From contig CAJKWK010000054.1 in NCBI GenBank assembly GCA_905203555.1, positions 1-20,596 of the forward strand: 20,596 nucleotides of DNA. The letters are read 5' to 3'. The translations under genes and the position numbers were made by a program. Every line of letters begins with the position of its first letter. The stretch's first letter is position 1. Shown in pieces: positions 13,714 through 20,596 of this stretch. The notes below the pieces were generated by a model. It ran no database searches. It worked only from the letters and a program-made list of their open reading frames with translations, and was not told the DNA's origin. This DNA comes from an uncultured Lachnospiraceae bacterium. Lineage in GTDB: Bacteria > Bacillota > Clostridia > Lachnospirales > Lachnospiraceae.

Positions 13714-13753
13714 AAAAAAGTATGAGGGGAATCCCAGAAAGGACTCCCCTCAT
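13714..13753 (-). terminator. Strong hairpin and U tract between the Na/Pi transporter and dus
   Basis: In minus-strand RNA, 13741-13753 pairs with 13722-13734 as a 13-bp GC-rich stem with one G-U wobble and a 6-base loop, followed by AC and six Us (13714-13719). It is a textbook intrinsic terminator for the Na/Pi transporter, 109 bases after that gene's stop. It also lies directly after the dus promoter and before the dus ribosome site, so it is part of the dus leader. Confidence 0.85.
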
Positions 13754-13754
13754 A

Positions 13755-13783
13755 TTTATATCATAATTCTGTTTTTCTGTCAC
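13755..13783 (-). promoter_or_regulatory. Promoter of dus overlapping the transporter terminator
   Basis: GTGACA (13778-13783) and TATAAA (13755-13760), each one mismatch from consensus, are 17 bp apart on the minus strand. The predicted transcription start (about 13748) lies in the first arm of the hairpin at 13722-13753. The dus message would then begin with a shortened stem of about 8-9 bp followed by the U tract. Confidence 0.6.
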
Positions 13784-13862
13784 GCCTATTCCGCACGTCT
13801 GCCCAATTCATTCAACATTCATTCAGCTTACTCTCAGATTTCATTTGAGATTACATTTCAAA

Positions 13863-15488
13863 TTACATCATCTCATAATACAACTGCGCCACGTTCAAGG
13901 CATAATCACCGATTCGTTCAAAGTCTGTCAAAAGCTCAGAGAACATAATTCCTGCCTCTGCTTTGCAATCTCCTTTTTTCGCACGCTTAATCTGTTGCTT
14001 CAGATATTTTTTCTGCATTGCATCGATGGCTTCTTCACCAGCTCCTACCTTTTCAAGAATCTGCTTTGCATCTCCCGGCTCTGAGAATTTCAATGCACTC
14101 AGCGTCTGAACACTGATTTCTTTCATTTTCTCAACTTCTTCTTTCGCTTCCGCTGTCAGTTTAACATCCCATTTCTTCATGAATTTTGTATATTCTGCAA
14201 CGTTCATGGCATGATCGCCGATGCGCTCAATATTGCTGATCATCATGTAATAACTGTTGATGCTCCGGCTGTCCTGTTCTGTCATTTCCACAGACATCAG
14301 CCCTACAATATATCTTGCGATTTCTCCATTCAGATAATCAATATAATCTTCTCTGTTTTCAATCTCTTCCAAGGCATCTGTTTTTCCGGAAAGAACTGCA
14401 TCATAACTCTCTTCTACATTTTTCTTTACTTTTTCCATCATACGGCCAACCTCTCTCTCAATCTGAGAAAGAACTACTGCCGTATGACCTACCGGATAAT
14501 TGCTTTCGAACGGTCGGATATACATTAATTTCTGTATCGTTTCTTCTTCCTTGTCATTTTCTGGTAAAATCTTGGTTGCAAATTCTGCCAGAAGATTACC
14601 GAATGGAAGTAATAATAACGTTGTTACAATGTTAAATACGGTATGCGTATTTGCAATCTGCGCTACCGGATCTGCATTGAGGGCTTCCATCCAGCTGACA
14701 AACGGTGTCACCATACACAAAATTGTAAAAATAGTCGTTCCAATGATATTAAAGGACAAATGAATTACCGTTGTTCTCTTTGCATTTGTCTTAGTACCAA
14801 TGGATGCGAGAACCGCTGTGATACAAGTACCGATATTCTGACCAAACAACACATACACTGCGCTGGACAACGGAATCATTCCTGTTGCAGCGAGCGCCTG
14901 CAAAATACCTACAGATGCAGAAGAAGACTGAATCACTGCTGTAAAGACGGCTCCCACTAAAATACCAATCAACGGATTAGAAAAGTTTGTCATAAAGCTC
15001 ATAAACATCTCGGAATCCCGCAGCGGTGCCATGGACGCGCTCATCATGTCCATTCCGATAAAAAGCACTCCAAGTCCTGCAAAGATACCTGCAATATGAC
15101 GTGCCCGTTCACTCTTCATAAACATAATGCATGCTACACCTAAAAATGCGATCAATGGTGCAATTGCGCCCATATCCAACGCAATCAACTGTCCTGTGAT
15201 CGTGGTTCCGATATTGGCTCCCATGATGATCCAAACTGCCTGATTCAAAGTCATCAATCCCGAGTTAACGAATCCTACCACCATTACGGTTGTAGCCGAA
15301 GAGGATTGGATCACTGCGGTAATTGCAGCTCCTACAAGTACTGCCTTAAATCGATTCGAGGTCAATTTTTCCAAAATCTGTTTCATTTTGTTTCCGGCTG
15401 CTGCTTCCAGACCATTGCTCATCATTTGCATTCCATACAAAAACAGCGCCAAACCACCGAGTAAAGATAAAATATCACTTATCCCCAT
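13863..15488 (-). CDS. nptA: Na/Pi cotransporter family protein with PhoU-like C-terminal domain
   Basis: This 541-residue membrane protein belongs to the NptA/YjbB-type branch of sodium-phosphate cotransporters. It carries the duplicated signature QSSSAT (61-66) and QSSSAS (187-192), each following a hydrophobic helix, with GANIGTTITG (90-99) and the matching GQNIGTCITA in the second repeat. About eight to nine membrane helices fill the first 310 residues. The C-terminal part (about 335-541) is a charged all-helical PhoU-like domain with repeated ERIGDYA/ERIGDHA motifs, probably sensing or gating phosphate flux. AGGAG lies 8 bases before the ATG. No Pho-type repeat is obvious upstream. Direction of transport (uptake or export) cannot be decided from sequence; the symbol is by family. 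Confidence 0.92.
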   Translation of the reverse strand: MGISDILSLLGGLALFLYGMQMMSNGLEAAAGNKMKQILEKLTSNRFKAVLVGAAITAVIQSSSATTVMVVGFVNSGLMTLNQAVWIIMGANIGTTITGQLIALDMGAIAPLIAFLGVACIMFMKSERARHIAGIFAGLGVLFIGMDMMSASMAPLRDSEMFMSFMTNFSNPLIGILVGAVFTAVIQSSSASVGILQALAATGMIPLSSAVYVLFGQNIGTCITAVLASIGTKTNAKRTTVIHLSFNIIGTTIFTILCMVTPFVSWMEALNADPVAQIANTHTVFNIVTTLLLLPFGNLLAEFATKILPENDKEEETIQKLMYIRPFESNYPVGHTAVVLSQIEREVGRMMEKVKKNVEESYDAVLSGKTDALEEIENREDYIDYLNGEIARYIVGLMSVEMTEQDSRSINSYYMMISNIERIGDHAMNVAEYTKFMKKWDVKLTAEAKEEVEKMKEISVQTLSALKFSEPGDAKQILEKVGAGEEAIDAMQKKYLKQQIKRAKKGDCKAEAGIMFSELLTDFERIGDYALNVAQLYYEMM

Positions 15489-15526
15489 TTCTTTTTCTCC
15501 TGTTATTCATATATGATTTTACATAA

Positions 15527-15558
15527 AGTCCCGCAGGCTATCTTGAACCTGCGGGACT
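15527..15558 (-). terminator. GC-rich hairpin ending the hydA-malY operon
   Basis: AGTCCCGCAGG (15527-15537) pairs perfectly with CCTGCGGGACT (15548-15558): 11 bp around a 10-base loop. On the minus strand it lies 58 bases past the malY stop and is followed by TTATG, a short U-poor tail. The stable stem argues for termination although the tail is weak. It lies 38 bases before the transporter gene, for which I see no convincing promoter in the 128-bp gap. Confidence 0.65.
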
Positions 15559-15616
15559 CAGTTTATCATATCTTTACAACGACTTAAACCGGATTTTCGA
15601 TGATTTAACTCTGATT

Positions 15617-16825
15617 TTACAAAGATTTAACATTGAACACATATCGATCTAATCTGTCAAATGCTTCTTCTACCAATGCTTTCGGCAATGCAAGATTCAT
15701 TCGAATTCCATAAGGACTGTAAAAAGGTCTTCCGTCCTGCCAGATTACTCCTACTTCAACACCGGCTCTCTGCAATTCATCCATGGTTTTGTCATGCTTT
15801 TCACACCACTTTTGACAATCCAGCAATAACATATATGTTCCTTCCGGTCGAGCTGCTGACACGCCTTCAAACTTTGTTTGAATATAATTCCATGCATAAT
15901 TGATATTTTCATTTAATACTTCGCACAGCTCTTCCACCCACTCTTTTCCGGTCTGTGAATACGCACCAATCAGCGCATGCATAGAAAGAACATTCATATT
16001 ATTGTAATGGCTGAGCGAAGATTCTTTTCGAATCCTGTCTCTCCATATCGGATTATATATAATATGGTAACTGCCTACCAATCCAGCTAAATTAAATGTT
16101 TTAGATGGCGCATACAGAGCTACCGTCCGCATTTTTGCATCTTCCGAAATACTTTGTGTCGGAAGATGTTTATGCCCCGGCATAACAATATCTGACCAGA
16201 TTTCATCAGCAACTACCATGACGTTATATTTTCGATATAGTTCCATTGCCTGTTCGATTTCCCAGCGTTCCCATACCCGTCCACATGGATTATGCGGAGA
16301 ACAAAAAATCGCTGCGTGGATCTTTTCTTCTTTTAACTTCTGTTCCATATCGGCAAAATCCATTCTCCATACCCCTTTTTCATCCTGTCTAAGAGGGCTG
16401 TGAATAATTTGATATCCGTTATTTTCCAGACTATGAGAAAATCCAATATAGGTTGGTGCATGGAGCAATACCTTATCTCCTCTGGAACAAAATACATTAA
16501 GTGCACTTATAACACCACCTAAAACTCCGTTCTCATATCCTATACATTCTTCCGTCAATCCTAATACGTTATTTCTCGTCTGCTGCCAGTCAATAATCGC
16601 ATCATAATACTCTTTTCGTGGAGTAAAATAACCATATGCCGTATGCTTTGTCCGTTCAATCACAGCCTCAGGTATTGAAGGAGCAGTTTGGAAATTCATG
16701 TCTGCCACCCACATAGGAATTCTATCGAATCCATCTCGGATCTTCGCGTTTGGAAACGGAATAGTGTCTACAGCAATTGAATCCTTTCCCTTTCTGTCCA
16801 TAATTGTACTAAAATCATATTTCAT
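15617..16825 (-). CDS. MalY/PatB-family PLP-dependent enzyme (probable cystathionine beta-lyase/aminotransferase)
   Basis: A 402-residue fold-type I PLP enzyme of the MalY/PatB group, whose members act as C-S beta-lyases on cystathionine or cysteine conjugates, with some aminotransferase relatives. Visible landmarks are IPMWVADMNF near the N-terminus (36-45), YENGVLGG (97-104), SPHNPCGRVW (176-185, Asn179 contacting PLP), VADEIW (205-210, Asp207), the PLP lysine Lys242 in APSKTFNLAG, and a carboxylate-binding arginine in YGIRMNLALP near the C-terminus. The start is 11 bases after hydA; its AGGAG (16834-16838) overlaps the hydA stop codon, so the two are probably coupled. Pairing with a hydantoinase suggests it handles an amino acid or amino-acid-like product, which is inference only. 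Confidence 0.88.
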   Translation of the reverse strand: MKYDFSTIMDRKGKDSIAVDTIPFPNAKIRDGFDRIPMWVADMNFQTAPSIPEAVIERTKHTAYGYFTPRKEYYDAIIDWQQTRNNVLGLTEECIGYENGVLGGVISALNVFCSRGDKVLLHAPTYIGFSHSLENNGYQIIHSPLRQDEKGVWRMDFADMEQKLKEEKIHAAIFCSPHNPCGRVWERWEIEQAMELYRKYNVMVVADEIWSDIVMPGHKHLPTQSISEDAKMRTVALYAPSKTFNLAGLVGSYHIIYNPIWRDRIRKESSLSHYNNMNVLSMHALIGAYSQTGKEWVEELCEVLNENINYAWNYIQTKFEGVSAARPEGTYMLLLDCQKWCEKHDKTMDELQRAGVEVGVIWQDGRPFYSPYGIRMNLALPKALVEEAFDRLDRYVFNVKSL

Positions 16826-16836
16826 CTTGTTTACTC

Positions 16837-18234
16837 CTACTCCACTATACTACAAGGTTTTCTATGAAGAAATCTACCGTCACCTTTCTTTCCTATAAAT
16901 TGATTTTCTTTAACCAATATATTTCCTCTTTGCATAACGAGTTCGATTTCACCTTGTATTTCTTTTCCTTCATACATTGTATAATCAACTGCTCCATGCA
17001 TTCTATCATGGGTCAGTACATAATTCTTATCCGGATTAACAATAATTAAATCTGCATCCGCTCCCGGAAAAAGATCTCCTTTTTCTGGTGCAAGCCCATA
17101 AATTTTACAAGGATTCGTACAAGCAACCTGAACAAGTTGTTGTAATGTAATCCGTCCTTTTTTTACTCCTTCAGAGAATAAAACAGAAAATCTCTCCTCC
17201 ACTCCCGGAGCTCCGTTCGGACAGCAAGTAAAATCATCCTTGCCCATCTGCTTTTCCTTCCCATAATTAAATGGACAATGGTCTGTTGCAACAACTTGAA
17301 TGGAACCATCTGCAATTCCTTCCCATAGTGCATCGCAATCTTCCTGTGTACGCAGCGGCGGAGACATAATATATTTCAGTCCGTCTTCGTCCAGATATCG
17401 TTCCTCTGTCAATGTCAGATACTGCGGGCAGGTTTCTACAAAAATATTTTTCTGCCCCTCTTTTCTCGCCGCCCGCACTGCCTCAAGACTTTCTTTGCAA
17501 GACAAATGTACAATGTATACAGGCGCATCTCCTGCCATTCTTGCCAATCGCAGAACTCTTTCTACCGCCTCTGCCTCTACTGCATTCGGTCTGCTCTTCG
17601 CATGATAAATAGGAGCCAGATTCCCCTTCTCTCGATTCTCCTTTTTCAAAAATTCAGTCACTTCATGATTCTCACAATGAAATGCGGTAATGCCATGAAT
17701 TTCTTTCATCTTACGCAATGTCTGTAAGATTTCCGCATCATTCATCTTGTAATTATACGTCATATACAACTTTACACTTGGGATTCCGTCCGCCATCATG
17801 GTCTCTAATTCTGCCAAAATATCATCATCCAAATGCTGCATCGTTCCATGGAAACCATAATCAATCACTGCCTTTCCACCGGCAAGTTTTTCATACTCAT
17901 GAAACATGTAATGAAGTGGAATCCCAGCCGGTCCAAATGCCATGTGATCTACGATGGATGTCGTGCCGCCGCACGCTGCCGCAACCGTTCCATCATAGAA
18001 ATCATCTACCGCCCGGGAAATTCCCACATCCAGATCCATGTGTGTATGTACGTCTACCGCTCCCGGAAATACATATTTCCCCGCGGCATCAATAATCTGT
18101 ACATCTTCCATCTGCTCATACAGTTCTTTCCCGATGGTTCCGATGCTTTGGATCTTCTCCCCTTCAATCAGAATATCTGCCGGAAAACTGCTGCCCGATG
18201 TCACAACCATTCCATTTTTAATCACTGTTTTCAT
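16837..18234 (-). CDS. hydA: Dihydropyrimidinase/hydantoinase (E. coli YgeZ/HyuA-like)
   Basis: A 465-residue cyclic amidohydrolase that opens hydantoin or dihydropyrimidine rings to N-carbamoyl amino acids at a two-metal centre. The metal set is complete: HTH (His63, His65), the lysine expected to be carboxylated (Lys155 in SVKLYMTY), FHCEN (His186), VHLS (His243) and ATDHCPF (Asp318). The C-terminal FIGKKGDGRFLHRKP and the DVGISRAVDDFYDGT region resemble E. coli YgeZ/HyuA more than the classic Bacillus D-hydantoinase, from memory of those sequences. AGGTG lies 8 bases before the ATG. It leads a two-gene operon with a MalY-type enzyme. No N-carbamoylase, dihydropyrimidine dehydrogenase or transporter is next to it, so the natural substrate is open. 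Confidence 0.92.
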   Translation of the reverse strand: MKTVIKNGMVVTSGSSFPADILIEGEKIQSIGTIGKELYEQMEDVQIIDAAGKYVFPGAVDVHTHMDLDVGISRAVDDFYDGTVAAACGGTTSIVDHMAFGPAGIPLHYMFHEYEKLAGGKAVIDYGFHGTMQHLDDDILAELETMMADGIPSVKLYMTYNYKMNDAEILQTLRKMKEIHGITAFHCENHEVTEFLKKENREKGNLAPIYHAKSRPNAVEAEAVERVLRLARMAGDAPVYIVHLSCKESLEAVRAARKEGQKNIFVETCPQYLTLTEERYLDEDGLKYIMSPPLRTQEDCDALWEGIADGSIQVVATDHCPFNYGKEKQMGKDDFTCCPNGAPGVEERFSVLFSEGVKKGRITLQQLVQVACTNPCKIYGLAPEKGDLFPGADADLIIVNPDKNYVLTHDRMHGAVDYTMYEGKEIQGEIELVMQRGNILVKENQFIGKKGDGRFLHRKPCSIVE

Positions 18235-18310
18235 ATTCCTTCACCTCGACATCTATTATTCTTATTCTCTTTTTAATGCGTTTGATTGATTAGTTATACT
18301 TCTTAATCTT

Positions 18311-18328
18311 AATAAGAATGTTCTTATT
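18311..18328. promoter_or_regulatory. 18-bp perfect palindrome at the hydA transcription start (putative operator)
   Basis: AATAAGAATGTTCTTATT is a perfect inverted repeat: 8-bp half-sites around TG. It starts 5 bp downstream of the hydA -10 element, so it covers the predicted transcription start and should block that promoter if bound. No regulator gene is adjacent; the nearest, GntR, has a different motif at its own promoter. Confidence 0.6.
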
Positions 18329-18332
18329 TTAA

Positions 18333-18361
18333 AGTATACGATTGTTCAAAGTATTCGTCAA
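18333..18361 (-). promoter_or_regulatory. Sigma-A promoter of hydA-malY
   Basis: TTGACG (18356-18361) and TATACT (18333-18338) on the minus strand are separated by exactly 17 bp, each one mismatch from consensus. Predicted transcription starts near 18326, leaving a leader of about 90 bases. I see no riboswitch-like fold in it. Confidence 0.75.
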
Positions 18362-18385
18362 TAAAAAGAAGATTTATGCTATAAT
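18357..18385 (+). promoter_or_regulatory. Extended -10 promoter of ydbS-ydbT
   Basis: TGC directly followed by TATAAT (18380-18385) gives an extended -10. The hexamer at -35 (GTCAAT, 18357-18362, 17-bp spacer) is poor and shares bases with the hydA -35 on the other strand. Transcription would start near 18392, about 45 bases before the ATG. Confidence 0.65.
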
Positions 18386-18437
18386 ACTTGCATTCCATAT
18401 AATCTAAACATTACGAACTTAAAAAGGAGGATTTGTT

Positions 18438-18926
18438 ATGCACTATGAAAAATTATCGAAAAATGCGCTCTATTGTATGTACACTGCCGGCCTCGTCAGC
18501 GGCGCAGTCATTTTCGTTATACTGGGAGCCGTCTGTTATTTCTGGCTGTTTCCTTCGAATATTATAATCGGCAAATGGATTTGTCTGGTGCTGGCTATTC
18601 TGACTTTGTTTGATATACTGATCAGTCCGTATTTCCGCTATCATCGTTACCGCTATAGCATTGACGAGGAATGTATCGATATTAAAGAAGGCTATCTTTT
18701 TGTAAAACGGCAGATTGTTCCCATTGAACGTATTCACAAACTCCAGACCGTCAAAGGTCCCATTGACCAATTCTTTCACGTTGCCAAGGTCATTGTAACA
18801 ACAGCCGGAGGAGATGTGACGATTCGTTTTCTGGAAGAAGAAAAAGCCGAGCAGATTGCTGAACGTCTTCAGGTACGCATCAATGAAATTGTAGTTGCAC
18901 AACGGGAGGAACAATATGGAAAATAA
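18438..18926 (+). CDS. ydbS: YdbS-like membrane protein with a bacterial PH domain
   Basis: A 162-residue protein with two N-terminal membrane helices (about 12-37 and 43-64) followed by one cytoplasmic bPH2 (DUF304) domain (about 70-150). The domain pattern is YRYSIDEECIDIKEGYLFVKRQ followed by IVPIERIHKLQTVKGPIDQFF. This is the YdbS arrangement known from Bacillus, where ydbS precedes ydbT. Their precise role is not established. An AGGAGG site lies 7 bases before the ATG. The next gene starts inside its final codons, an overlap of 11 bases, so the two are translated together and probably work in one complex. Confidence 0.85.
   Translation: MHYEKLSKNALYCMYTAGLVSGAVIFVILGAVCYFWLFPSNIIIGKWICLVLAILTLFDILISPYFRYHRYRYSIDEECIDIKEGYLFVKRQIVPIERIHKLQTVKGPIDQFFHVAKVIVTTAGGDVTIRFLEEEKAEQIAERLQVRINEIVVAQREEQYGK
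18905..18909 (+). promoter_or_regulatory. Shine-Dalgarno site deciding the ydbT start
   Basis: GGAGG lies 6 bases before the ATG at 18916-18918, within the last codons of ydbS. The longer reading from a TTG at 18895 would place the site inside the gene, so the ATG is preferred. Confidence 0.8.
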
Positions 18927-20463
18927 CATTCGTTTCCGCAATCACATTTCCATTATTTTTGAACAGATGGGAAGTGTTATGATTTTTCTCTTAATCATGG
19001 CAGGTACCGGTTTCATACAAAATTTTCAGGAAATAAAGAAAAAAAATCTGGACTTAACAGAATTGACTTCCAAAGACATACAACTTCTGATTCTGATTTG
19101 TCTCGCTGCAGCAGGGTTACTTATTTTCATCATCGCCTGGCAGCTTGTTGTCTGGTCAAAAACCTATATTTCGATTCAGAACAACACGCTTATATTAGAA
19201 CGAAATACCTTGAACAAAAAGAAACATACCATCGGAATCCAGAATATTTCCAATGTAAATACAGAACAGAACTTGTTTGAAATGATTCTTGGGACCTGCA
19301 AGTTAAAACTGGATACCAACACGCTTAGTACAGCTGATAAAACCGATGTAAAGATTGTTTTGAAAAAGGCGGATGCCGAAAAATTCCGCGCCTATCTGAT
19401 GGAACTGATGCGCCAAAGCACCGGCATAAATCCGCCTCCTATCTCTGCTGATAACACTGCTGACTCTTCTTATTCACCGTCGAATTTCGATGGTTCAGCA
19501 AATGCAGCAGAAAATGAAATTGCCCTTGGATTGGGAGACATGCTGATCCATGGAATCTTTTCCATCAATTTGTTCTCCCTTCTGGTTGTAATCGGAACAA
19601 TCACCATTGCCGGACAAACAGCCTTCGACACCTTCCAACAGGGAATCAGCGGAAAAGGAATATGGGAAATCCTGACAGCACTTTTGATGGTTGGTATCCT
19701 ATTTTTCTCCGCACTGTGGGATATCATAAAGGGATTTATCCGTTACTACAATTTTCGGGTATGCAGAATGGATGACCGCATCTATATCCGCTATGGCTTT
19801 TTCAAAAAAGTGAACTATACAATTCCGGTAGATAAAATCAATGCACTGAAACTGACACAGTCTCCTTTTTCAAGAATCACCGGACGATATATGGCAGAAA
19901 TCATCAATGTCGGCATGGGCGATGATGAGTCTGAACAAAAAGCATTTTTGCTATTGTACGACAAACGCAGCCGACTTCGGGAACGTCTTAGAATACTTCT
20001 GCCGGAATTTGCAGATGCAATGGATCAGCCTGTAAAACTACAGCCAACCTCAGTCTGGTATGTATGGATTATTTCCTATATAATTTATGCCTTTTGCGCA
20101 ATTGCCGCTGCACTTCTCGGCATTTCGCTGTTTCCAAAACAAACCTGGGTTATTTGGTTCAGCGTTATCGGCATCAGTATATGGATCCTGCTGTATCTGA
20201 TTTTTAAGAGCCGTACGGCAGGTACCTCTGTGACAGAACAACATTTGATTCTTGTAAAAGGCAGCTTAACAAAACGATTTACCATTTTAAGCTATGAAAA
20301 GATTCAATATATCCAACTGGAACAAAATTTCCTTACAAAACATCTGGGAATCCAAAAAGGAACCTTGTATCTGTTAGCATCTGCTCTTAACACCACACAA
20401 GAGATTCCGTATTTCCGGGAAACAGACGTAAAACAATTGAAAGAATATCTTTTACGAAGATAA
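18916..20463 (+). CDS. ydbT: YdbT-like membrane protein with three bacterial PH domains
   Basis: A 515-residue protein built of three repeats, each a membrane helix pair followed by a bPH2 domain. Helices lie at about 18-36, 56-80, 213-233, 250-272, 381-406 and 411-430. PH-like domains lie at about 82-165, 276-362 and 433-515. Each domain has the YxIxxxxLxxxxG/N opening and a 'P/S-x-x-KIxxLxxxQ' second part, for example TIPVDKINALKLTQSPFSR and ILSYEKIQYIQLEQNFLTK. A polar, Asn/Ser-rich linker (about 170-200) separates repeats one and two. The arrangement matches Bacillus YdbT, the partner of YdbS. Function is not firmly known; a membrane-protein complex is inferred. The gene ends just before a hairpin. 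Confidence 0.85.
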   Translation: MENNIRFRNHISIIFEQMGSVMIFLLIMAGTGFIQNFQEIKKKNLDLTELTSKDIQLLILICLAAAGLLIFIIAWQLVVWSKTYISIQNNTLILERNTLNKKKHTIGIQNISNVNTEQNLFEMILGTCKLKLDTNTLSTADKTDVKIVLKKADAEKFRAYLMELMRQSTGINPPPISADNTADSSYSPSNFDGSANAAENEIALGLGDMLIHGIFSINLFSLLVVIGTITIAGQTAFDTFQQGISGKGIWEILTALLMVGILFFSALWDIIKGFIRYYNFRVCRMDDRIYIRYGFFKKVNYTIPVDKINALKLTQSPFSRITGRYMAEIINVGMGDDESEQKAFLLLYDKRSRLRERLRILLPEFADAMDQPVKLQPTSVWYVWIISYIIYAFCAIAAALLGISLFPKQTWVIWFSVIGISIWILLYLIFKSRTAGTSVTEQHLILVKGSLTKRFTILSYEKIQYIQLEQNFLTKHLGIQKGTLYLLASALNTTQEIPYFRETDVKQLKEYLLRR

Positions 20464-20478
20464 GATGGATGTAAGCCA

Positions 20479-20519
20479 AAAGGAGAGGTACGTACCGTTT
20501 TCGGTATTTCCTCTCCTTT
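20479..20519 (+). terminator. Hairpin after ydbT, possibly bidirectional
   Basis: AAAGGAGAGG (20479-20488) pairs perfectly with CCTCTCCTTT (20510-20519); inside, TACCG (20493-20497) pairs with CGGTA (20502-20506) around TTTT. It begins 15 bases after the ydbT stop. The U content past the stem is low on both strands (TTT then AAAAT on plus; TTT then TGGC on minus), so efficiency is uncertain. Confidence 0.6.
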
Positions 20520-20530
20520 AAAATACATAT

Positions 20531-20596
20531 TCAATAACTATCCTTGAGTTTCCGCAAAGTGTAATTGAAAAATGGATATGTCTGTCTAAAGCACCA
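20531..20596 (-). CDS. Possible 3' end of a minus-strand gene
   Basis: Reading in from the right edge on the minus strand gives 21 open codons ending in ...FNYTLRKLKDSY and a TGA at 20531-20533, shortly before the hairpin at 20479-20519. That would fit a convergent gene sharing the terminator. The fragment is too short to identify and a second minus frame is also open, so this is only a possibility. Confidence 0.2.
   Translation of the reverse strand, partial: WCFRQTYPFFNYTLRKLKDSY

Noticed and set aside
13688..13717. TTGACA in the tail of the hairpin before dus as a promoter -35
   Set aside because: The only possible -10 elements fall inside the dus coding sequence with poor spacing, so it could not make a usable dus message. 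The upstream GTGACA/TATAAA pair is better.
18453..18941. 162-codon open frame on the minus strand
   Set aside because: It mirrors ydbS almost exactly; ydbS has a strong ribosome site, membrane helices and a recognisable PH domain, while this frame has none.
1..20596. CRISPR arrays, transposases, phage genes, defence systems, tRNA or rRNA genes
   Set aside because: No regularly spaced repeats, transposase or nuclease motifs, or RNA-gene signatures were seen by reading. The gene content is core metabolism and housekeeping.

Overview
The window looks like chromosomal DNA of a low-to-moderate GC anaerobic Firmicute, most likely a Lachnospiraceae-type gut Clostridium. The reasons are a pyruvate phosphate dikinase start, a single-chain GlyRS, the era-yqzL-recO order, strong AGGAGG ribosome sites, sigma-A type promoters and many local hairpin terminators. 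This placement is inference from gene content. I see no insertion sequence, phage gene, CRISPR array, rRNA or tRNA. No gap between genes exceeds about 205 bp. Almost everything is on the minus strand; only a two-gene unit at the right is on plus.

Right to left, in the direction of transcription of the minus-strand genes: (i) 16.8-18.2 kb hydA (dihydropyrimidinase/hydantoinase) and 15.6-16.8 kb a MalY/PatB-type PLP enzyme form a tight two-gene operon. Its promoter carries an 18-bp palindrome at the predicted start of transcription. (ii) 13.9-15.5 kb is a Na/Pi cotransporter-PhoU fusion. (iii) 12.7-13.7 kb is a tRNA-dihydrouridine synthase whose promoter overlaps a terminator hairpin. (iv) 8.7-12.7 kb is a purine-salvage unit: GntR/UTRA regulator, AzgA-type purine permease and an adenine deaminase-like amidohydrolase. 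A near-identical 17-bp motif lies upstream of both the regulator and the permease. (v) 3.7-8.6 kb is a housekeeping run: M16C metallopeptidase, era, yqzL-like, recO. (vi) glyQS has its own promoter and no T-box. (vii) A 115-residue unrecognised gene, an M18 aminopeptidase and the first 17 codons of ppdK complete the left side.

On the plus strand at 18.4-20.5 kb is a ydbS-ydbT pair of membrane proteins with bacterial PH (bPH2) domains. It is transcribed divergently from hydA through overlapping promoter elements.

Several longest-ORF starts are probably wrong. For the M18 peptidase, adenine deaminase, permease, Dus and YdbT genes, the Shine-Dalgarno site lies inside or too close to the longest ORF and points to a downstream ATG; those starts are used here. 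recO probably starts at TTG. The window is mostly ordinary core genome. The best leads are the GntR operator pair, the motif changes in the deaminase, the hydA-malY operon with its palindrome, the dus leader hairpin and the small unknown protein. I found no clear new multi-gene system.
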